Positions 27,055-36,033 of a stretch of DNA of 64,000 nt are shown here, in pieces. Source of the DNA: Novosphingobium sp. KCTC 2891. Lineage in GTDB: Bacteria; Pseudomonadota; Alphaproteobacteria; Sphingomonadales; Sphingomonadaceae. The translations under genes were made by a program, and so were the position numbers. Positions within the stretch are counted from its first letter, which is position 1. Every line of letters starts with the position of its first letter. Where the stretch lies: assembly GCF_025938155.1 (NCBI RefSeq), contig NZ_JAPCZG010000007.1, positions 1-64,000 of the forward strand, read 5' to 3'. A model generated the notes under the pieces. It had not been told where the DNA came from. It saw only the letters and a program-made list of their open reading frames with translations, and ran no database searches.

Positions 27055-27722
27055 TGAATCGCGCCGCATCGCCGGTCCTTGCGCTGCTGGCCTGTTCGGC
27101 GGCGCTGGCCGGCTGCAACCGCCAGGCGGAGGCACCGCCCCCGCCAGAGGCGACGCAGACCGGGCAGCCGGAAGGCATGGCCAGTGGCGGCGTGGTCGAG
27201 AACGCGTACGGCACGCCGGTGAAGGACCGCGTGGCGACGCTCGGCTTCCTCAACAAGCGCAACAATATCACGCAGGACATCGTCCTGAAAACGGGCGAGG
27301 CGCGCCGCATCGGCAATGCCATCGTCAAGCTCGCCACCTGCGAGAAGACCGCGCCGTGGGAAGATCCGCCGGAAACCGGCGCTTTCGTCCAGCTCTTCGT
27401 CGAGGAGCGCGCCACCACGCAGGAAAAGCTGGCGTGGCACAAGGTGTTCTCGGGCTGGCTGTTCCGCAACTCGCCGTCGCTGAACGTCGTCCAGCACCCG
27501 GTCTATGACGTCTGGGTCAAGGACTGCGCGATGAAGTTCCCCGGCGAGGAGGACAGCCCTGCCGCTGCCGCATCGTCGAGCAGCGCGGCAAAGCCCGCCG
27601 GCAAGGCATCGCCCGCGCCGACCGAATCATCGTCGCCCTCTGCCGACGTGCCGAAGGCTGCGGTTCCGAAGGCTCCTGCGCCCAAGGCCCCTGCGGCCGA
27701 TGCCGAGGCCGGCCCGGCGTAA
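27054..27722 (+). CDS. DUF2155 lipoprotein
   Basis: A lipobox ([13 protein letters not shown]) starts the protein. The DUF2155 domain ([80 protein letters not shown]) spans about residues 55-165. A low-complexity Ala/Pro/Ser/Lys tail of about 55 residues follows. The function is unknown. That tail is encoded in the 220 bp that also encode the C-terminus of Aat on the other strand, so its length may be an accident of a lost earlier stop. Confidence 0.8.
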   Translation: MNRAASPVLALLACSAALAGCNRQAEAPPPPEATQTGQPEGMASGGVVENAYGTPVKDRVATLGFLNKRNNITQDIVLKTGEARRIGNAIVKLATCEKTAPWEDPPETGAFVQLFVEERATTQEKLAWHKVFSGWLFRNSPSLNVVQHPVYDVWVKDCAMKFPGEEDSPAAAASSSSAAKPAGKASPAPTESSSPSADVPKAAVPKAPAPKAPAADAEAGPA

Positions 27723-28324
27723 CGCCGCAGCGCGGCTTCCAGCAGGCCGAGATATTGCGACTGCGGGATTTCCACCGCGCCCATCGACATCAGGTGCGGC
27801 GTGGCGAACTGGCAGTCGAGCAGGTCCGCTCCGCCCCGGCGCAGCGCCGCCACCAGCCAGGCCAGCGCCACCTTGGAAGCATCGGCCGTGCGGCTGAACA
27901 TGCTCTCTCCGCAGAACACCCGGCCGAAGCCGACGCCGTAGAGGCCGCCCACCAGCCGCAGCCGGCCTTCCTCGTCGGGTAGCCACGTTTCCACCGAATG
28001 AGCGTGCCCGATCCTGTGCAACTCGCGGTAGCTTTCCCTGATTCGCCGGCTGATCCAGCTTTCCTCCGCATCCGCGCGCGGCGCGGCGCAACTGTCGATC
28101 ACTTCGTCGAACGCGGCGTTGCACGTCACCGTGAAGCGCCCGCGCCGCAATGTGCGCGCCAGCGATTTCGACAAGTGGAAGCCATCGAGCGGCAGGATCG
28201 CCCGCAGCCGCGGCTCTACCCAGTAGATTTCGGGGTCGTCACGGCTGTCCGCCATCGGAAATATCCCGGCGCGGTAGGCCCTGAGCAGCAGTTCGGGCGG
28301 GATGATCGGGTCCGAGCGGGCCAT
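27503..28324 (-). CDS. aat: Leucyl/phenylalanyl-tRNA-protein transferase
   Basis: Aat adds Leu or Phe to N-terminal Arg or Lys of proteins and so marks them for ClpAP. Typical blocks are [54 protein letters not shown]-like [47 protein letters not shown] and [19 protein letters not shown]. The usual protein ends soon after GLLEAAL. Here a further ~70 Ala/Gly-rich residues continue to 27503, antisense to the DUF2155 tail. I chose ATG 28324 since the family begins just before IPPELLL; an in-frame ATG at 28357 is possible. Confidence 0.88.
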   Translation of the reverse strand: MARSDPIIPPELLLRAYRAGIFPMADSRDDPEIYWVEPRLRAILPLDGFHLSKSLARTLRRGRFTVTCNAAFDEVIDSCAAPRADAEESWISRRIRESYRELHRIGHAHSVETWLPDEEGRLRLVGGLYGVGFGRVFCGESMFSRTADASKVALAWLVAALRRGGADLLDCQFATPHLMSMGAVEIPQSQYLGLLEAALRRYAGPASASAAGALGAGAFGTAAFGTSAEGDDDSVGAGDALPAGFAALLDDAAAAGLSSSPGNFIAQSLTQTS

Positions 28325-28393
28325 ATGTGACAGGAAAACACTTTCCGCCGGTTGCATACCCCGCGTCAAGCCACTAAGGGCCGGTCCCAGCGC

Positions 28394-28469
28394 AGGAGTG
28401 TAGCTCAGTTGGTAGAGCATCGGTCTCCAAAACCGAGGGCCGTGGGTTCGAGTCCCCCCACTCCTGCCA
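28394..28469 (+). tRNA. tRNA-Trp (anticodon CCA)
   Basis: The 76-base gene folds as a cloverleaf. The acceptor stem AGGAGTG pairs with CACTCCT, the D arm begins AGCTCAG, the anticodon stem TCGGT/ACCGA encloses the loop CTCCAAA, and the T arm contains GGTTCGAGTCC. The discriminator is G and CCA is encoded. The anticodon CCA reads UGG (Trp). It stands between divergent aat and the GT39-like gene; secE lies 1.7 kb downstream. Confidence 0.97.
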
Positions 28470-28491
28470 TTTTCCCGGAAACCATGGTCTG

Positions 28492-29991
28492 TTGAACCAC
28501 CGCCCCGCCGCGCGGCGCGAACGGCTGGCTGCATCGCTGGCGGTGTTTCTGGTGCTCGCCATCCTCGCCGTCGTCTCGGTGGCCCACGGCACGTTCTACG
28601 ACGACGAGGCCTGGACGCTCCATTTCATGGACCGTGCGCCCACCGTGTGGCGCGTCATCGCCGAAGCGAACGCGGGCGATGTCCACCCGCCCCTCGGCTA
28701 TGTCATCATGCGGGTTCTCCACGATGTCCTTGGATCATGGCTGGCGGTCAAGCTGGCCGGCGGGCTGTGGAGCGCCGCGGGCATGGCGGGGCTGCTCTGG
28801 TTTGCGGGCGCGTCGTGCGACCGGCGGACGCTGGCATGGTCGGCGCTGCTTCTCGCCGGGGCGGCCACGGCAGTAATGTGGGGCACCTCGCTGCGCTGGT
28901 ATGCCTGGTTCAATCCGCTCTACTGGCCGCTTGCGGGATTCGCAGGATGGCGCGCGCGTTCGCTGACATCGGGCGCGGCGGCGCTGGCCGTGGGCGGCGT
29001 GCTGCTGTTCCATACCAATTACCTCGCGGCGCTGGCCGTCCCCCCGCTCGCACTCGTGGTCTGTCTGCGCCACGGTGCGGCTGCCGGCACGGCGGAGCGC
29101 TGGCGTGCCGCCGCCGTGCTGCTGGCCGGCGCGCTTGCCTGCCTCCCGCAGGCGTGGGTCATGGCGCGGGTCCACATGGCGGACGGCGCCGAGCAGACCG
29201 GTTCGCTGGGGCAGGCGCTGGCGCAGGCCGGATCGACCGCCGTGCTGGGCAATGCGGTTTTCGTCGCCGCCCCGCTGGCGCTGGCTTTCGCACTGGTTTC
29301 GCTCGTGGCGCTGGCTTTGGCCGTCACCAAGCCGGAATGGCGCCGCGCCGCGATGCCGCTGCTGGTTCCGCTGATCGTGTCGGGCGGGTTGCTGGTGCTG
29401 TCAGGGGTCGGTTACCGGGGGCGCAACGCGGTCTTCCTCCATCCGCTCTGGCTGCTGCTGGTGGCGCGCGCGCTGGCCGCATCGCCGCGCTGGCTGCAAG
29501 GCGTGGGACTTGCCGCGGCGCTGGCGATGGCCGCGCTGGGTCTGCGCAATGTCGCCATCCACGATGGCACGATGAAGCGTTCGTTCAACACGCCTTATGC
29601 GGCAGCCATGGAGCGTCTGCGCGCGCAGGCGCAGGCGTGCCGGGCGGCAACGGTGATCCACCACGATCCCGTGCTCGGCGTGCTCCTGGCGCAGGCCGGG
29701 ATGCCCCAGCGCGAGGCGTTCATGGAGCAGCGCGCGCCGGTGATGCTGCAGCCGGGGGACTGCCTGCTGGCGGTGCACGGCTGGCGCGGTCCTCGCGATC
29801 CGGGCAGGATGGCGGCGTGGGAAGCTTCGTTTCGCGCGCCCGCGCTGGTCTCGGCGGGACGCCAGCCGCTGGGCCGCGATGCCGATGCCGCGATGAAGGC
29901 GCGCCTTTCGGGCGAATCGCTGGACGAAGCCTATCTGGTGCTCGAACCGCTGCGGGCCCGCAGCCCCATGGTGTACCGGCCGACCGACTGA
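28492..29991 (+). CDS. GT39-like integral membrane glycosyltransferase
   Basis: The ~499-residue protein is a polytopic membrane protein with roughly ten hydrophobic helices through residue 360. A soluble C-terminal domain follows. After the first helix it has [12 protein letters not shown], with the acidic DDE typical of GT-C enzymes of the GT39/ArnT type, then [16 protein letters not shown], the HPPL motif of the same group. Such enzymes move a sugar from a polyprenyl-phosphate donor in the periplasm. The acceptor is unknown. A TTG at 28492 is the apparent start, without a strong ribosome site, so a downstream GTG is possible. Confidence 0.65.
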   Translation: MNHRPAARRERLAASLAVFLVLAILAVVSVAHGTFYDDEAWTLHFMDRAPTVWRVIAEANAGDVHPPLGYVIMRVLHDVLGSWLAVKLAGGLWSAAGMAGLLWFAGASCDRRTLAWSALLLAGAATAVMWGTSLRWYAWFNPLYWPLAGFAGWRARSLTSGAAALAVGGVLLFHTNYLAALAVPPLALVVCLRHGAAAGTAERWRAAAVLLAGALACLPQAWVMARVHMADGAEQTGSLGQALAQAGSTAVLGNAVFVAAPLALAFALVSLVALALAVTKPEWRRAAMPLLVPLIVSGGLLVLSGVGYRGRNAVFLHPLWLLLVARALAASPRWLQGVGLAAALAMAALGLRNVAIHDGTMKRSFNTPYAAAMERLRAQAQACRAATVIHHDPVLGVLLAQAGMPQREAFMEQRAPVMLQPGDCLLAVHGWRGPRDPGRMAAWEASFRAPALVSAGRQPLGRDADAAMKARLSGESLDEAYLVLEPLRARSPMVYRPTD

Positions 29992-30211
29992 GCGCGGCTC
30001 TGGCCGGCGAACGGTTCCCCCGCGAGAGGGGCCTGGTCGGCGCTGCGCAAGGCAGTCCCCTTGCCTTTGCCGGCCCTTGCGCCTAAATGACCTCCACTTT
30101 CCGACATCGGAACATCTCCAAGCCCCTCCCGGACCTGTCCGGGGCGGCGATGTCCCCTAGGCGGAAGGCGTGACATTTCTCAGGCAAGCGCAAGCGAAAG
30201 CGGGAAGATCG

Positions 30212-30406
30212 ATGGCCAAGACCAGCCCCGGTGAATTCATCAACCAGGTCCGTGCGGAAGCGCGCAAGGTCATCTGGCCGACGCGCCAGGAAACGACCAC
30301 CACGGCAATTTTCGTCGGCATCATGATGCTGATCCTGTCGGTGTTCTTCCTCGGCATCGACACTGTGTTCGGCTTTGTCGTGCAGTGGCTCCTGTCGCTC
30401 GCCTGA
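30212..30406 (+). CDS. secE: Protein translocase subunit SecE
   Basis: The 64-residue single-helix SecE clamps SecY in the SecYEG channel. The conserved amphipathic segment is FINQVRAEARKVIWPTRQET, followed by one membrane helix (AIFVGIMMLILSVFFLGIDT) and a short tail. Length is typical of the short alphaproteobacterial form. ATG 30212 is preceded by GGGAAG. nusG starts 22 bp after the stop, the universal pairing. Confidence 0.95.
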   Translation: MAKTSPGEFINQVRAEARKVIWPTRQETTTTAIFVGIMMLILSVFFLGIDTVFGFVVQWLLSLA

Positions 30407-30428
30407 TTTTCAGATCCAAGGATTTCCC

Positions 30429-30965
30429 ATGGCCCGCTGGTACATCATCCACGCCTATTCCGGTTTCGAGAACAAGGTCCGCGAAGCGATTCTCGCCGAG
30501 GCGGAACGCATCGGCCTGTCGCAGCTGGTCGAATCGGTCGAAGTTCCGACCGAGACGGTGACCGAGGTGAAGCGCGGCAAGAAGGTCGCGGTCGAACGCA
30601 AGTTCATGCCGGGCTACGTCCTCGCCAAGCTAGCGATGAACGACGACATCTACCACCTCGTCAAGAACACCCCGAAGGTCACCGGCTTCCTCGGCCACAA
30701 CGGCAAGCCGCAGCCGATTTCCGAGAAGGAAGCCGCGCGTTACTTCGGCGCGCGCGAGCAGGCCGCTGCCGAGCCGCGCAAGCACGTTTCGGTCGATTAC
30801 GAGATCGGCGATTCGGTCAAGGTCAACGCCGGTCCGTTCGCGACCTTCAACGGCATTGTCGAGGAACTCGATTTCGACAAGCAGCGCGTCAAGGTCTCGG
30901 TCTCGATCTTCGGCCGCGCCACTCCGGTCGAACTCAGCTTCGAAGAAGTCGAACTGGTCAAGTAA
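30429..30965 (+). CDS. nusG: Transcription termination/antitermination factor NusG
   Basis: The 178-residue protein has the NGN domain (ARWYIIHAYSGFENKVREAI, then VERKFMPGYVLAKLAMNDDI and VTGFLGHNGKP) and a C-terminal KOW domain (EIGDSVKVNAGPFATFNGIV, VSVSIFGRATPVELSFEEVE). NusG binds RNA polymerase and links it to Rho or to ribosomes. It follows secE. Normally rplK follows next, but here a glycosyltransferase on the other strand intervenes. Confidence 0.97.
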   Translation: MARWYIIHAYSGFENKVREAILAEAERIGLSQLVESVEVPTETVTEVKRGKKVAVERKFMPGYVLAKLAMNDDIYHLVKNTPKVTGFLGHNGKPQPISEKEAARYFGAREQAAAEPRKHVSVDYEIGDSVKVNAGPFATFNGIVEELDFDKQRVKVSVSIFGRATPVELSFEEVELVK

Positions 30966-31001
30966 TCACGCCAGGCCGGGCGGCTGGGGCGGCGCTTTGC
31001 G

Positions 31002-32093
31002 CTACCCCGCCGCGCCGGCTTCGCGGTAGAGCTGCGCCGTGCGCGCGGCGATATTCTGCCAGTTGAGGTCTTCGCGGCAGCGCCGCTGCACCGCTTCCTC
31101 CAGCTGTTCGAGCAAGCCGGGCGTCTCGATCAGTCGCCGTCCCGCATCGGCCAGCGCCGCCACGTCCATCGGCGGCACGATCAGCCCTGCATCCTGCACC
31201 GCTTCCTTCAGCGATCCCACATCGGTCGCGATCACCGGGCGTCCCGCGCCAAAAGCGCTGGCGATCACGCCGCTTTGCGTCGCGTCGCGGTAGGGCAGCA
31301 CCGCCGCCGCCGATCCTGCGACCAGTGATTCCAGTTCCGCCTGTCCCAGCCGCCGCGTGATCGCGGTGACGTTGCGCGCGCCGAGCCGCTTGGCGTGGCG
31401 CGCCATTTCCGGGCCGGCGCCCGCGATCAGCAACTCGACCGGCAGGCCGTCGCGCAGCCAGATGTCGTTGGCGTCCAGCAGTTCGGCCAGCCCCTTGTAG
31501 GCTTCCATCCGGCCAAAGAAGATCAGGCGATTGTGCTTCGCGGCCACGGGCGGAACCGGCGTGCCATGGCGGCCGAAGTGCAGCACGCCATGCGGAATCG
31601 CCGCGATTTTCGCAGGGTCGACTCCGGTCCCGGCAAGGTCGGCGGCGAGCAACGCGCCGTGCACGATGATGCGGTCGCTGGCGGCGCGCAACCGGCGATA
31701 GGCCCGCGCAAACACGCGCGCCGCGCGGTCGTCCTCGCCGCTGTGCGGCAGCGGATCGTGCACCGTCGTGATGAACGGCAGGCGCCCCTTGAGCAGGCCG
31801 GCCAGCTGCGCCATCGAGCGCGTTGGATGTTCCTGCACATGGACCACGTCGGGGCGGAAGCGCGCGATGTGCCATGCGCAAATTCCCGCGATCACGGGCT
31901 GGAGCGGGGCGAGGTGGTGCGGCACGATGCGCACGTCCATCCGCTGGCGCAGCCATGCGAGCGATTCGGGCGAGAGCTGGCGTCCGGCATTGCGGCGGCT
32001 CAGCACCAGCAGGACGTCGTGTTCTTCGGCGAGGGCGGCGGCAAGGCTCGCCGCATAGTCGGCGTGGTGGGTCGCGATAAGGGCAATGCGCAT
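31002..32093 (-). CDS. GT4 family glycosyltransferase
   Basis: A 363-residue GT-B enzyme. The N-terminal acceptor domain begins RIALIATHHADYAASLAAAL and includes RFRPDVVHVQEHPTRSMAQL and TVHDPLPHSGED. The C-terminal nucleotide-sugar domain has AAIPHGVLHF, RLIFFGRMEAYKGLAELLDA, VLPYRDATQSGVIASAFGAG and PVIATDVGSLKEAV, the E-x7-E-type region of GT4. Donor and acceptor are unknown. It lies antisense between nusG and rplK, 36 bp from nusG's stop, which interrupts an operon conserved across bacteria. Confidence 0.82.
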   Translation of the reverse strand: MRIALIATHHADYAASLAAALAEEHDVLLVLSRRNAGRQLSPESLAWLRQRMDVRIVPHHLAPLQPVIAGICAWHIARFRPDVVHVQEHPTRSMAQLAGLLKGRLPFITTVHDPLPHSGEDDRAARVFARAYRRLRAASDRIIVHGALLAADLAGTGVDPAKIAAIPHGVLHFGRHGTPVPPVAAKHNRLIFFGRMEAYKGLAELLDANDIWLRDGLPVELLIAGAGPEMARHAKRLGARNVTAITRRLGQAELESLVAGSAAAVLPYRDATQSGVIASAFGAGRPVIATDVGSLKEAVQDAGLIVPPMDVAALADAGRRLIETPGLLEQLEEAVQRRCREDLNWQNIAARTAQLYREAGAAG

Positions 32094-32169
32094 TGCCCGG
32101 GCGGCTAGCACGCGGGGCGGGGGGCGGCAACAAACCTGCCTGATCGCCCTCCGTCCGGCCCGCCGGGCA

Positions 32170-32196
32170 TTGCCAATTCGGCCCGTGTGCGCTAAC
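32170..32196 (+). promoter_or_regulatory. Candidate promoter for rplK-rplA
   Basis: TTGCCA at 32170-32175 and GCTAAC at 32191-32196 resemble -35 and -10 boxes with a 15-base spacer, slightly short. Since an antisense gene separates rplK from nusG, rplK needs its own promoter, and this is the best-looking site in the 223-bp leader region. Confidence 0.35.
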
Positions 32197-32209
32197 CGCG
32201 CGCCCTTCA

Positions 32210-32226
32210 CGTGGGTGATTCCCACG
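32210..32226 (+). promoter_or_regulatory. Leader hairpin upstream of rplK
   Basis: CGTGGG, a five-base loop TGATT and CCCACG form a six-bp hairpin about 90 bases before rplK. In many bacteria ribosomal protein L1 represses its own operon by binding the rplK leader. This hairpin is a candidate, but I cannot match it confidently to the rRNA L1 site. Confidence 0.3.
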
Positions 32227-32316
32227 CGATCCGTGCGGGAGAGGGCGTTCGCGCCATCGTCTGACCGCTCACTCTGAGGTCCGTCGCCGGACCGACAGGA
32301 AGAAAGGAGGCCCCTC

Positions 32317-32748
32317 GTGGCCAAGAAAATTGAAGGTTACATCAAGCTGCAGGTTGCAGCCGGCGAGGCCAAGCCCGCGCCGCCGATCGGTCCTGCGCTG
32401 GGTCAGCGCGGCGTCAACATCATGGAATTCTGCAAGCAGTTCAACGCTGCCACGCAGGAAGTCGAGAAGGGCACGCCGCTTCCGACCGTGATCACGGTCT
32501 ATGCCGACCGTTCGTTCACCTTCGTCACCAAGACCCCGCCCGCCACCTTCTTCATCAAGAAGGCCGTCGGCATCAAGTCGGGCTCGAAGACTCCGGGCAA
32601 GGCTTCGGCCGGTACGATCACGCGCGCGCAGCTCGCTGAAATCGCCGTGTTGAAGATGAAGGATCTCAACGCGAACGACATCGACGCCGCGACCAAGATC
32701 ATCGAAGGTTCGGCCCGCGCGATGGGCCTCACCGTGGTGGAGGGCTGA
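32317..32748 (+). CDS. rplK: 50S ribosomal protein L11
   Basis: The 143-residue L11 binds the GTPase centre of 23S r[63 protein letters not shown] and [20 protein letters not shown] are all as expected. The start is GTG at 32317, preceded by a perfect AGGAGG six bases upstream. rplA begins four bases after the stop. Confidence 0.98.
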   Translation: MAKKIEGYIKLQVAAGEAKPAPPIGPALGQRGVNIMEFCKQFNAATQEVEKGTPLPTVITVYADRSFTFVTKTPPATFFIKKAVGIKSGSKTPGKASAGTITRAQLAEIAVLKMKDLNANDIDAATKIIEGSARAMGLTVVEG

Positions 32749-32752
32749 ACCC

Positions 32753-33454
32753 ATGGCCAAGCTGACCAAGAAGAACAAGTCGCTCACCGAGAAGCTGGGC
32801 GACAACCAGAACCTGCATGGCATCGATGAAGCCATCCAGATGCTGAAGGACCTCAAGACCACCAAGTTCGACGAGACGCTGGAAGTCTCGCTGAACCTGG
32901 GCGTCGATCCGCGTCACGCCGACCAGATGGTCCGCGGCATGGTCACCCTGCCCTCGGGCACCGGCAAGGACGTCAAGGTTGCCGTGTTCGCGCGCGGCGA
33001 CAAGGCTGAAGCGGCTCTGGCCGCCGGCGCCGACAAGGTCGGTGCCGAAGACCTGCTGGAAGACATGCAGAACGGCAACCTCGACTATGGCCGCGTGATC
33101 GCCACGCCGGACATGATGGGCGTCGTCGGCCGTCTCGGCAAGGTGCTGGGTCCGAAGGGCCTGATGCCGAACCCGAAGCTCGGTACCGTCACCCCGAACG
33201 TCGCTGACGCGGTCAAGGCTGCCAAGAGCGGCCAGATCGAGTTCCGCGTCGAAAAGGCCGGCATCATCCACGGCGGCATCGGCAAGCTGAGCTTCTCGAA
33301 CGAAGCGCTGCGCGCCAACTTCGACGCTTTCGTCGACGCCATCATCAAGGCGAAGCCGGCTGGCGCCAAGGGCAAGTACGTCCGCAAGGTCGGCCTGTCC
33401 TCGTCGATGGGCCCGGGCCTGAAGATCGACATTGCGCAGGTTCACGGCGGCTGA
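32753..33454 (+). CDS. rplA: 50S ribosomal protein L1
   Basis: The 233-residue L1 forms the mobile stalk that helps E-site tRNA leave, and commonly represses its own operon. Conserved parts include [60 protein letters not shown] and [20 protein letters not shown]. It is co-transcribed with rplK and followed 28 bp later by an intrinsic terminator, so rplJ-rplL are not part of this unit. Confidence 0.98.
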   Translation: MAKLTKKNKSLTEKLGDNQNLHGIDEAIQMLKDLKTTKFDETLEVSLNLGVDPRHADQMVRGMVTLPSGTGKDVKVAVFARGDKAEAALAAGADKVGAEDLLEDMQNGNLDYGRVIATPDMMGVVGRLGKVLGPKGLMPNPKLGTVTPNVADAVKAAKSGQIEFRVEKAGIIHGGIGKLSFSNEALRANFDAFVDAIIKAKPAGAKGKYVRKVGLSSSMGPGLKIDIAQVHGG

Positions 33455-33482
33455 TCACAGCCCGTCGCGACTGACAAAGAGA

Positions 33483-33516
33483 AGGCCGGGAAGGGTAACC
33501 TTCCCGGCCTCTTTTT
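33483..33516 (+). terminator. Intrinsic terminator of rplK-rplA
   Basis: A perfect 12-bp stem (AGGCCGGGAAGG and its complement) with a GTAA tetraloop is followed by CTTTTT. This is the clearest Rho-independent terminator in the window and marks the end of the ribosomal protein unit. Confidence 0.93.
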
Positions 33517-33594
33517 ATGCCCGCGCTTTTTGAACCGTCGGCTTGCCCGCCGCGCGCGCGCAAGGCATCGACGCCGGCCAGCAGGAGAGCGCGC

Positions 33595-33822
33595 GTGTCC
33601 GATGAGCCAGAACCCGCCAACCCGGTCACCCGCGCGCGGCTGATGGTCGAAGCCGAGGTGCCGCTCGAACGGCGCGGCCCCGGCTGGGACCGCCACTGGC
33701 GCGAGCTGGAAGCCTATGCTGCCGCCGGCACGGACTGGACCGTCAGCCGCACGCCGCCCGCCCCGCAGAAAAAGCCCCGCCGCCGTCGCCGGGGCAGGGC
33801 CATTTCCTCGCCAGAGGCCTGA
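33595..33822 (+). CDS. Small basic-tailed hypothetical protein
   Basis: A GTG start at 33595 with AGGAG seven bases upstream opens a 75-residue frame. It reads PVTRARLMVEAEVPLERRGP, then GWDRHWRELEAYAAAG, and ends in a strongly basic KKPRRRRRGR tail. No known family is recognised. The codon pattern is coding-like through the middle and the ribosome site is good, so a small real protein is plausible. It is not part of the ribosomal unit, which ends at the terminator just upstream. Confidence 0.45.
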   Translation: MSDEPEPANPVTRARLMVEAEVPLERRGPGWDRHWRELEAYAAAGTDWTVSRTPPAPQKKPRRRRRGRAISSPEA

Positions 33823-33847
33823 AGCCTCAAGCCTCAAGCCTCAAGCC
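33822..33847 (+). repeat. AAGCCTC seven-base tandem repeat
   Basis: Three full AAGCCTC units and a partial fourth (AAGCC) lie between the small hypothetical gene and the convergent hydratase gene. It is a short slippage-type repeat with no evident function. Confidence 0.8.
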
Positions 33848-33863
33848 GTGTCGGGAAGGGCGA

Positions 33864-34649
33864 TCAGTTCGCCTGCGTGCGTCCGCGTGCCTGCACGCCC
33901 GCCACGCGGCTGGCGATCTGCTCGGGCGTGACTGCGGCAGAAAAGGCGCGGCTCTGCGCCTTCTCGTGGGTGCGCCCTTCGCCATAGGCCAGCGCATTGC
34001 CGCCATCGATCTGGGCCTTGTAGGCGGACAGCGTGGCCGCCGGGATCGTCGCCATTTCAGCGGCCAGCGCGAGCGCGGTGTCGAGCAGTTCGCCGGCCGG
34101 CACCACGCGGTTGACCAGGCCCCATTCCAGCGCCTTCGCCGCGTCGATGAAATTACCGGTGAAGGCCATTTCCTTGTAGCGGCCGATGCCGATCAGGCGC
34201 GGCAGCTTCTGCGACAGACCCCAGCCGGGCAGGATGCCCACGCGCGCGTGCGTATCGGCAAAGCGTGCCTTGTCGCTGGCGATCAGCACGTCGCAGGCAA
34301 TGGCGACTTCGAAGCCGCCGGTGATGGCAACGCCGTTGATCGCGCCGATCACGGGCTTGGGGCAATGTTCGATGGCGTGGACCGGATCGGCCGGCTCGCC
34401 CGCCTGCGGTGCCACCGCGCCAAGGCCGCCTTCGGTGCCCAGTTCCTTGAGGTCCAGTCCCGCGCAGAACGCGCGCTCGCCGGCGCCGGTCAGCACCACC
34501 ACCGACACGTCGGGATCGGCGGCCACCTGCTGCATCGCCTGTGCCAGCGCATCGCGCAGCCCGCGTGACAGGGCGTTCATCGCCTCGGGACGGTTGAGCG
34601 TGACCACGGCCACGTTGTCCCGCTTTTCAATCAGCACCAGTTCGCTCAT
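33864..34649 (-). CDS. Enoyl-CoA hydratase/isomerase family protein lacking one catalytic Glu
   Basis: The 261-residue crotonase-fold protein has oxyanion-hole motifs GAGERAFCAGLDLKEL and INGVAITGGFEVAIACD. The first catalytic glutamate (GGFEVAI) is present. The second position, usually PEIxLG, reads DTHARVGILPGWG, so that Glu is missing. It may therefore catalyse isomerisation, hydrolysis or another crotonase reaction rather than hydration. It ends a minus-strand unit with a lipoprotein gene four bases upstream. The substrate is unknown. Confidence 0.75.
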   Translation of the reverse strand: MSELVLIEKRDNVAVVTLNRPEAMNALSRGLRDALAQAMQQVAADPDVSVVVLTGAGERAFCAGLDLKELGTEGGLGAVAPQAGEPADPVHAIEHCPKPVIGAINGVAITGGFEVAIACDVLIASDKARFADTHARVGILPGWGLSQKLPRLIGIGRYKEMAFTGNFIDAAKALEWGLVNRVVPAGELLDTALALAAEMATIPAATLSAYKAQIDGGNALAYGEGRTHEKAQSRAFSAAVTPEQIASRVAGVQARGRTQAN

Positions 34650-34653
34650 GTCC

Positions 34654-35214
34654 TCATCCCTTTTTCGCGAAGTTCGCTTTTGTATAACACTCTATAACCA
34701 GGCTGATGGCTCTCCCATCTGTCAGGCGCAAGAGCCCGCGATGCGACAGCACGGTGTCGGCCGGGCAGCCGGGCCAGCCGCCGGCGTGTTCGGACAGGCG
34801 CTCGCGCCGGAAGCCCAGCGGGGCCACGACTTTGCCGAAGGGCACGTCGCCGGTTTCCAGCGCGCGGTTCATCTCGGGCGTCAGCCGCGCGGGCACGTAC
34901 CAGTTCTTGGCCTCGGACAGCACGGTGCCGCCGCAGGCCAGCCGCACGTGGCGAAAGCCCACCGGCTCGTCCGCACCGATGCCCAGCAGCGCGCGGGTTT
35001 CCGCATCGGGCGCCTCCACGGCGGCGCGGTCCACGATGGCGCGGATTTCGGGAGAGGCGGCAATGCCCTGCACGCGGCACCAGTCGGACAGCGCCGCCGT
35101 GGCGCTGTCACGTGCGCGCAGTGCCTGCTGGAAGCGGTGAAGCTGCGACGGCGCGCAGCCCGCCAGCGAGGCTGCCGCGATCAGCCCGATCGCCTCGCGC
35201 GTGCGCGGAAGCAC
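34654..35214 (-). CDS. Lipoprotein with chorismate lyase-like domain (tentative)
   Basis: The 186-residue protein has a lipobox in IGLIAAASLAGCAPS. The mature part contains RALLGIGADEPVGFRHVRLA, CGGTVLSEAKNWYVPARLTP, EMNRALETGDVPFGKVVAPL and a short C-terminus. The pattern of an R-x-V-x-L strand, a NWYVP segment and a T/PFGxxV stretch recalls the chorismate lyase/UTRA fold. Its lipid-anchored periplasmic location makes the UbiC reaction unlikely. It sits between the CinA-like gene and the hydratase-like gene. Function unknown. Confidence 0.5.
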   Translation of the reverse strand: MLPRTREAIGLIAAASLAGCAPSQLHRFQQALRARDSATAALSDWCRVQGIAASPEIRAIVDRAAVEAPDAETRALLGIGADEPVGFRHVRLACGGTVLSEAKNWYVPARLTPEMNRALETGDVPFGKVVAPLGFRRERLSEHAGGWPGCPADTVLSHRGLLRLTDGRAISLVIECYTKANFAKKG

Positions 35215-35228
35215 CGCGCGGCTTCCGC

Positions 35229-35990
35229 TCAGATACCCCCCGGCACCGGGGGGCGACCGACTGCCGCAAGGCCCTCCTCCAGCGCCCTGGCGCAGGCGGC
35301 GAGTTCGTCCGCGTTGGTCGAGCGGATCACGAAGTTGGCGCCGGTGCGCCCTTCGCGGAAGAACGGGTAGCTGCCGATCTGGCAGCCCTCGTGCGCCTTT
35401 TCGGTCTGGCCCAGCAGGTCGGCAATCTCGCTTTCCGCCACCCAGCAGCCGATGGTGGTGGACAGCAGCGGCAGCCCGCCTTCCAGCGTGCCGGTCAGCC
35501 CGTCGAGCATCCCCGCGGTGATCGAGGGGACGCCCGCCATGATGTAGATGTTCTCGGCCTTGATCCCCGGCGCGCCGGACATCCGGTTCTCGATCAGGTC
35601 GGCGCCCGCCGGCACGCGCGCCATGCGCAGGCGCGCATCGGTCAGCCCTCCGCGCGAAGCGTAGTAGCCTTCCAGCACCGCCCGCGCCTTGGGATGGATC
35701 ACCACATCCACGCCCAGCGCGGCGGCGATGGCGTCCACGGTGATGTCGTCGTGCGTCGGACCGATCCCGCCGGTGGTGAACAGGTAGTCGTTGCGCGCAC
35801 GCAGCGTGTTCACGGCCTCCACGATGGCGTCCACCACGTCGGGCACCACGCGCACTTCGCGCAGGCGGATGCCCTGCACGCCGAGCCAGGTGGCGATCTG
35901 CGCGATGTTCTTGTCCTGCGTTCGGCCGGAGAGGATTTCATCCCCGATCACGATCAGCGCGGCGGTCCAGATGCGGGATTGGTCAGTCAT
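35229..35990 (-). CDS. CinA-type molybdopterin-binding domain protein
   Basis: The 253-residue protein is the stand-alone N-terminal (MoaB/MogA-like, COG1058) half of CinA. It has AALIVIGDEILSGRTQDKN, LFTTGGIGPTHDDITVDAIA, RMARVPAGADLIENRMSGAP and ENIYIMAGVPSI. The amidase half (PncC) is absent. CinA proteins of this type hydrolyse ADP-ribose or damaged NAD derivatives in some species, but activity here is inferred only from family. It is encoded between the monooxygenase and lipoprotein genes on the same strand. Confidence 0.78.
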   Translation of the reverse strand: MTDQSRIWTAALIVIGDEILSGRTQDKNIAQIATWLGVQGIRLREVRVVPDVVDAIVEAVNTLRARNDYLFTTGGIGPTHDDITVDAIAAALGVDVVIHPKARAVLEGYYASRGGLTDARLRMARVPAGADLIENRMSGAPGIKAENIYIMAGVPSITAGMLDGLTGTLEGGLPLLSTTIGCWVAESEIADLLGQTEKAHEGCQIGSYPFFREGRTGANFVIRSTNADELAACARALEEGLAAVGRPPVPGGI

Positions 35991-36033
35991 CGGCAGCTAC
36001 CGATAGCCAAATCGTTCCTGCAAGCAAGCGTGA

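Noticed and set aside
28394..28469. tRNA-Trp as an integration site for a genomic island
   Set aside because: No integrase gene, no duplicated tRNA 3' end and no base-composition change nearby.
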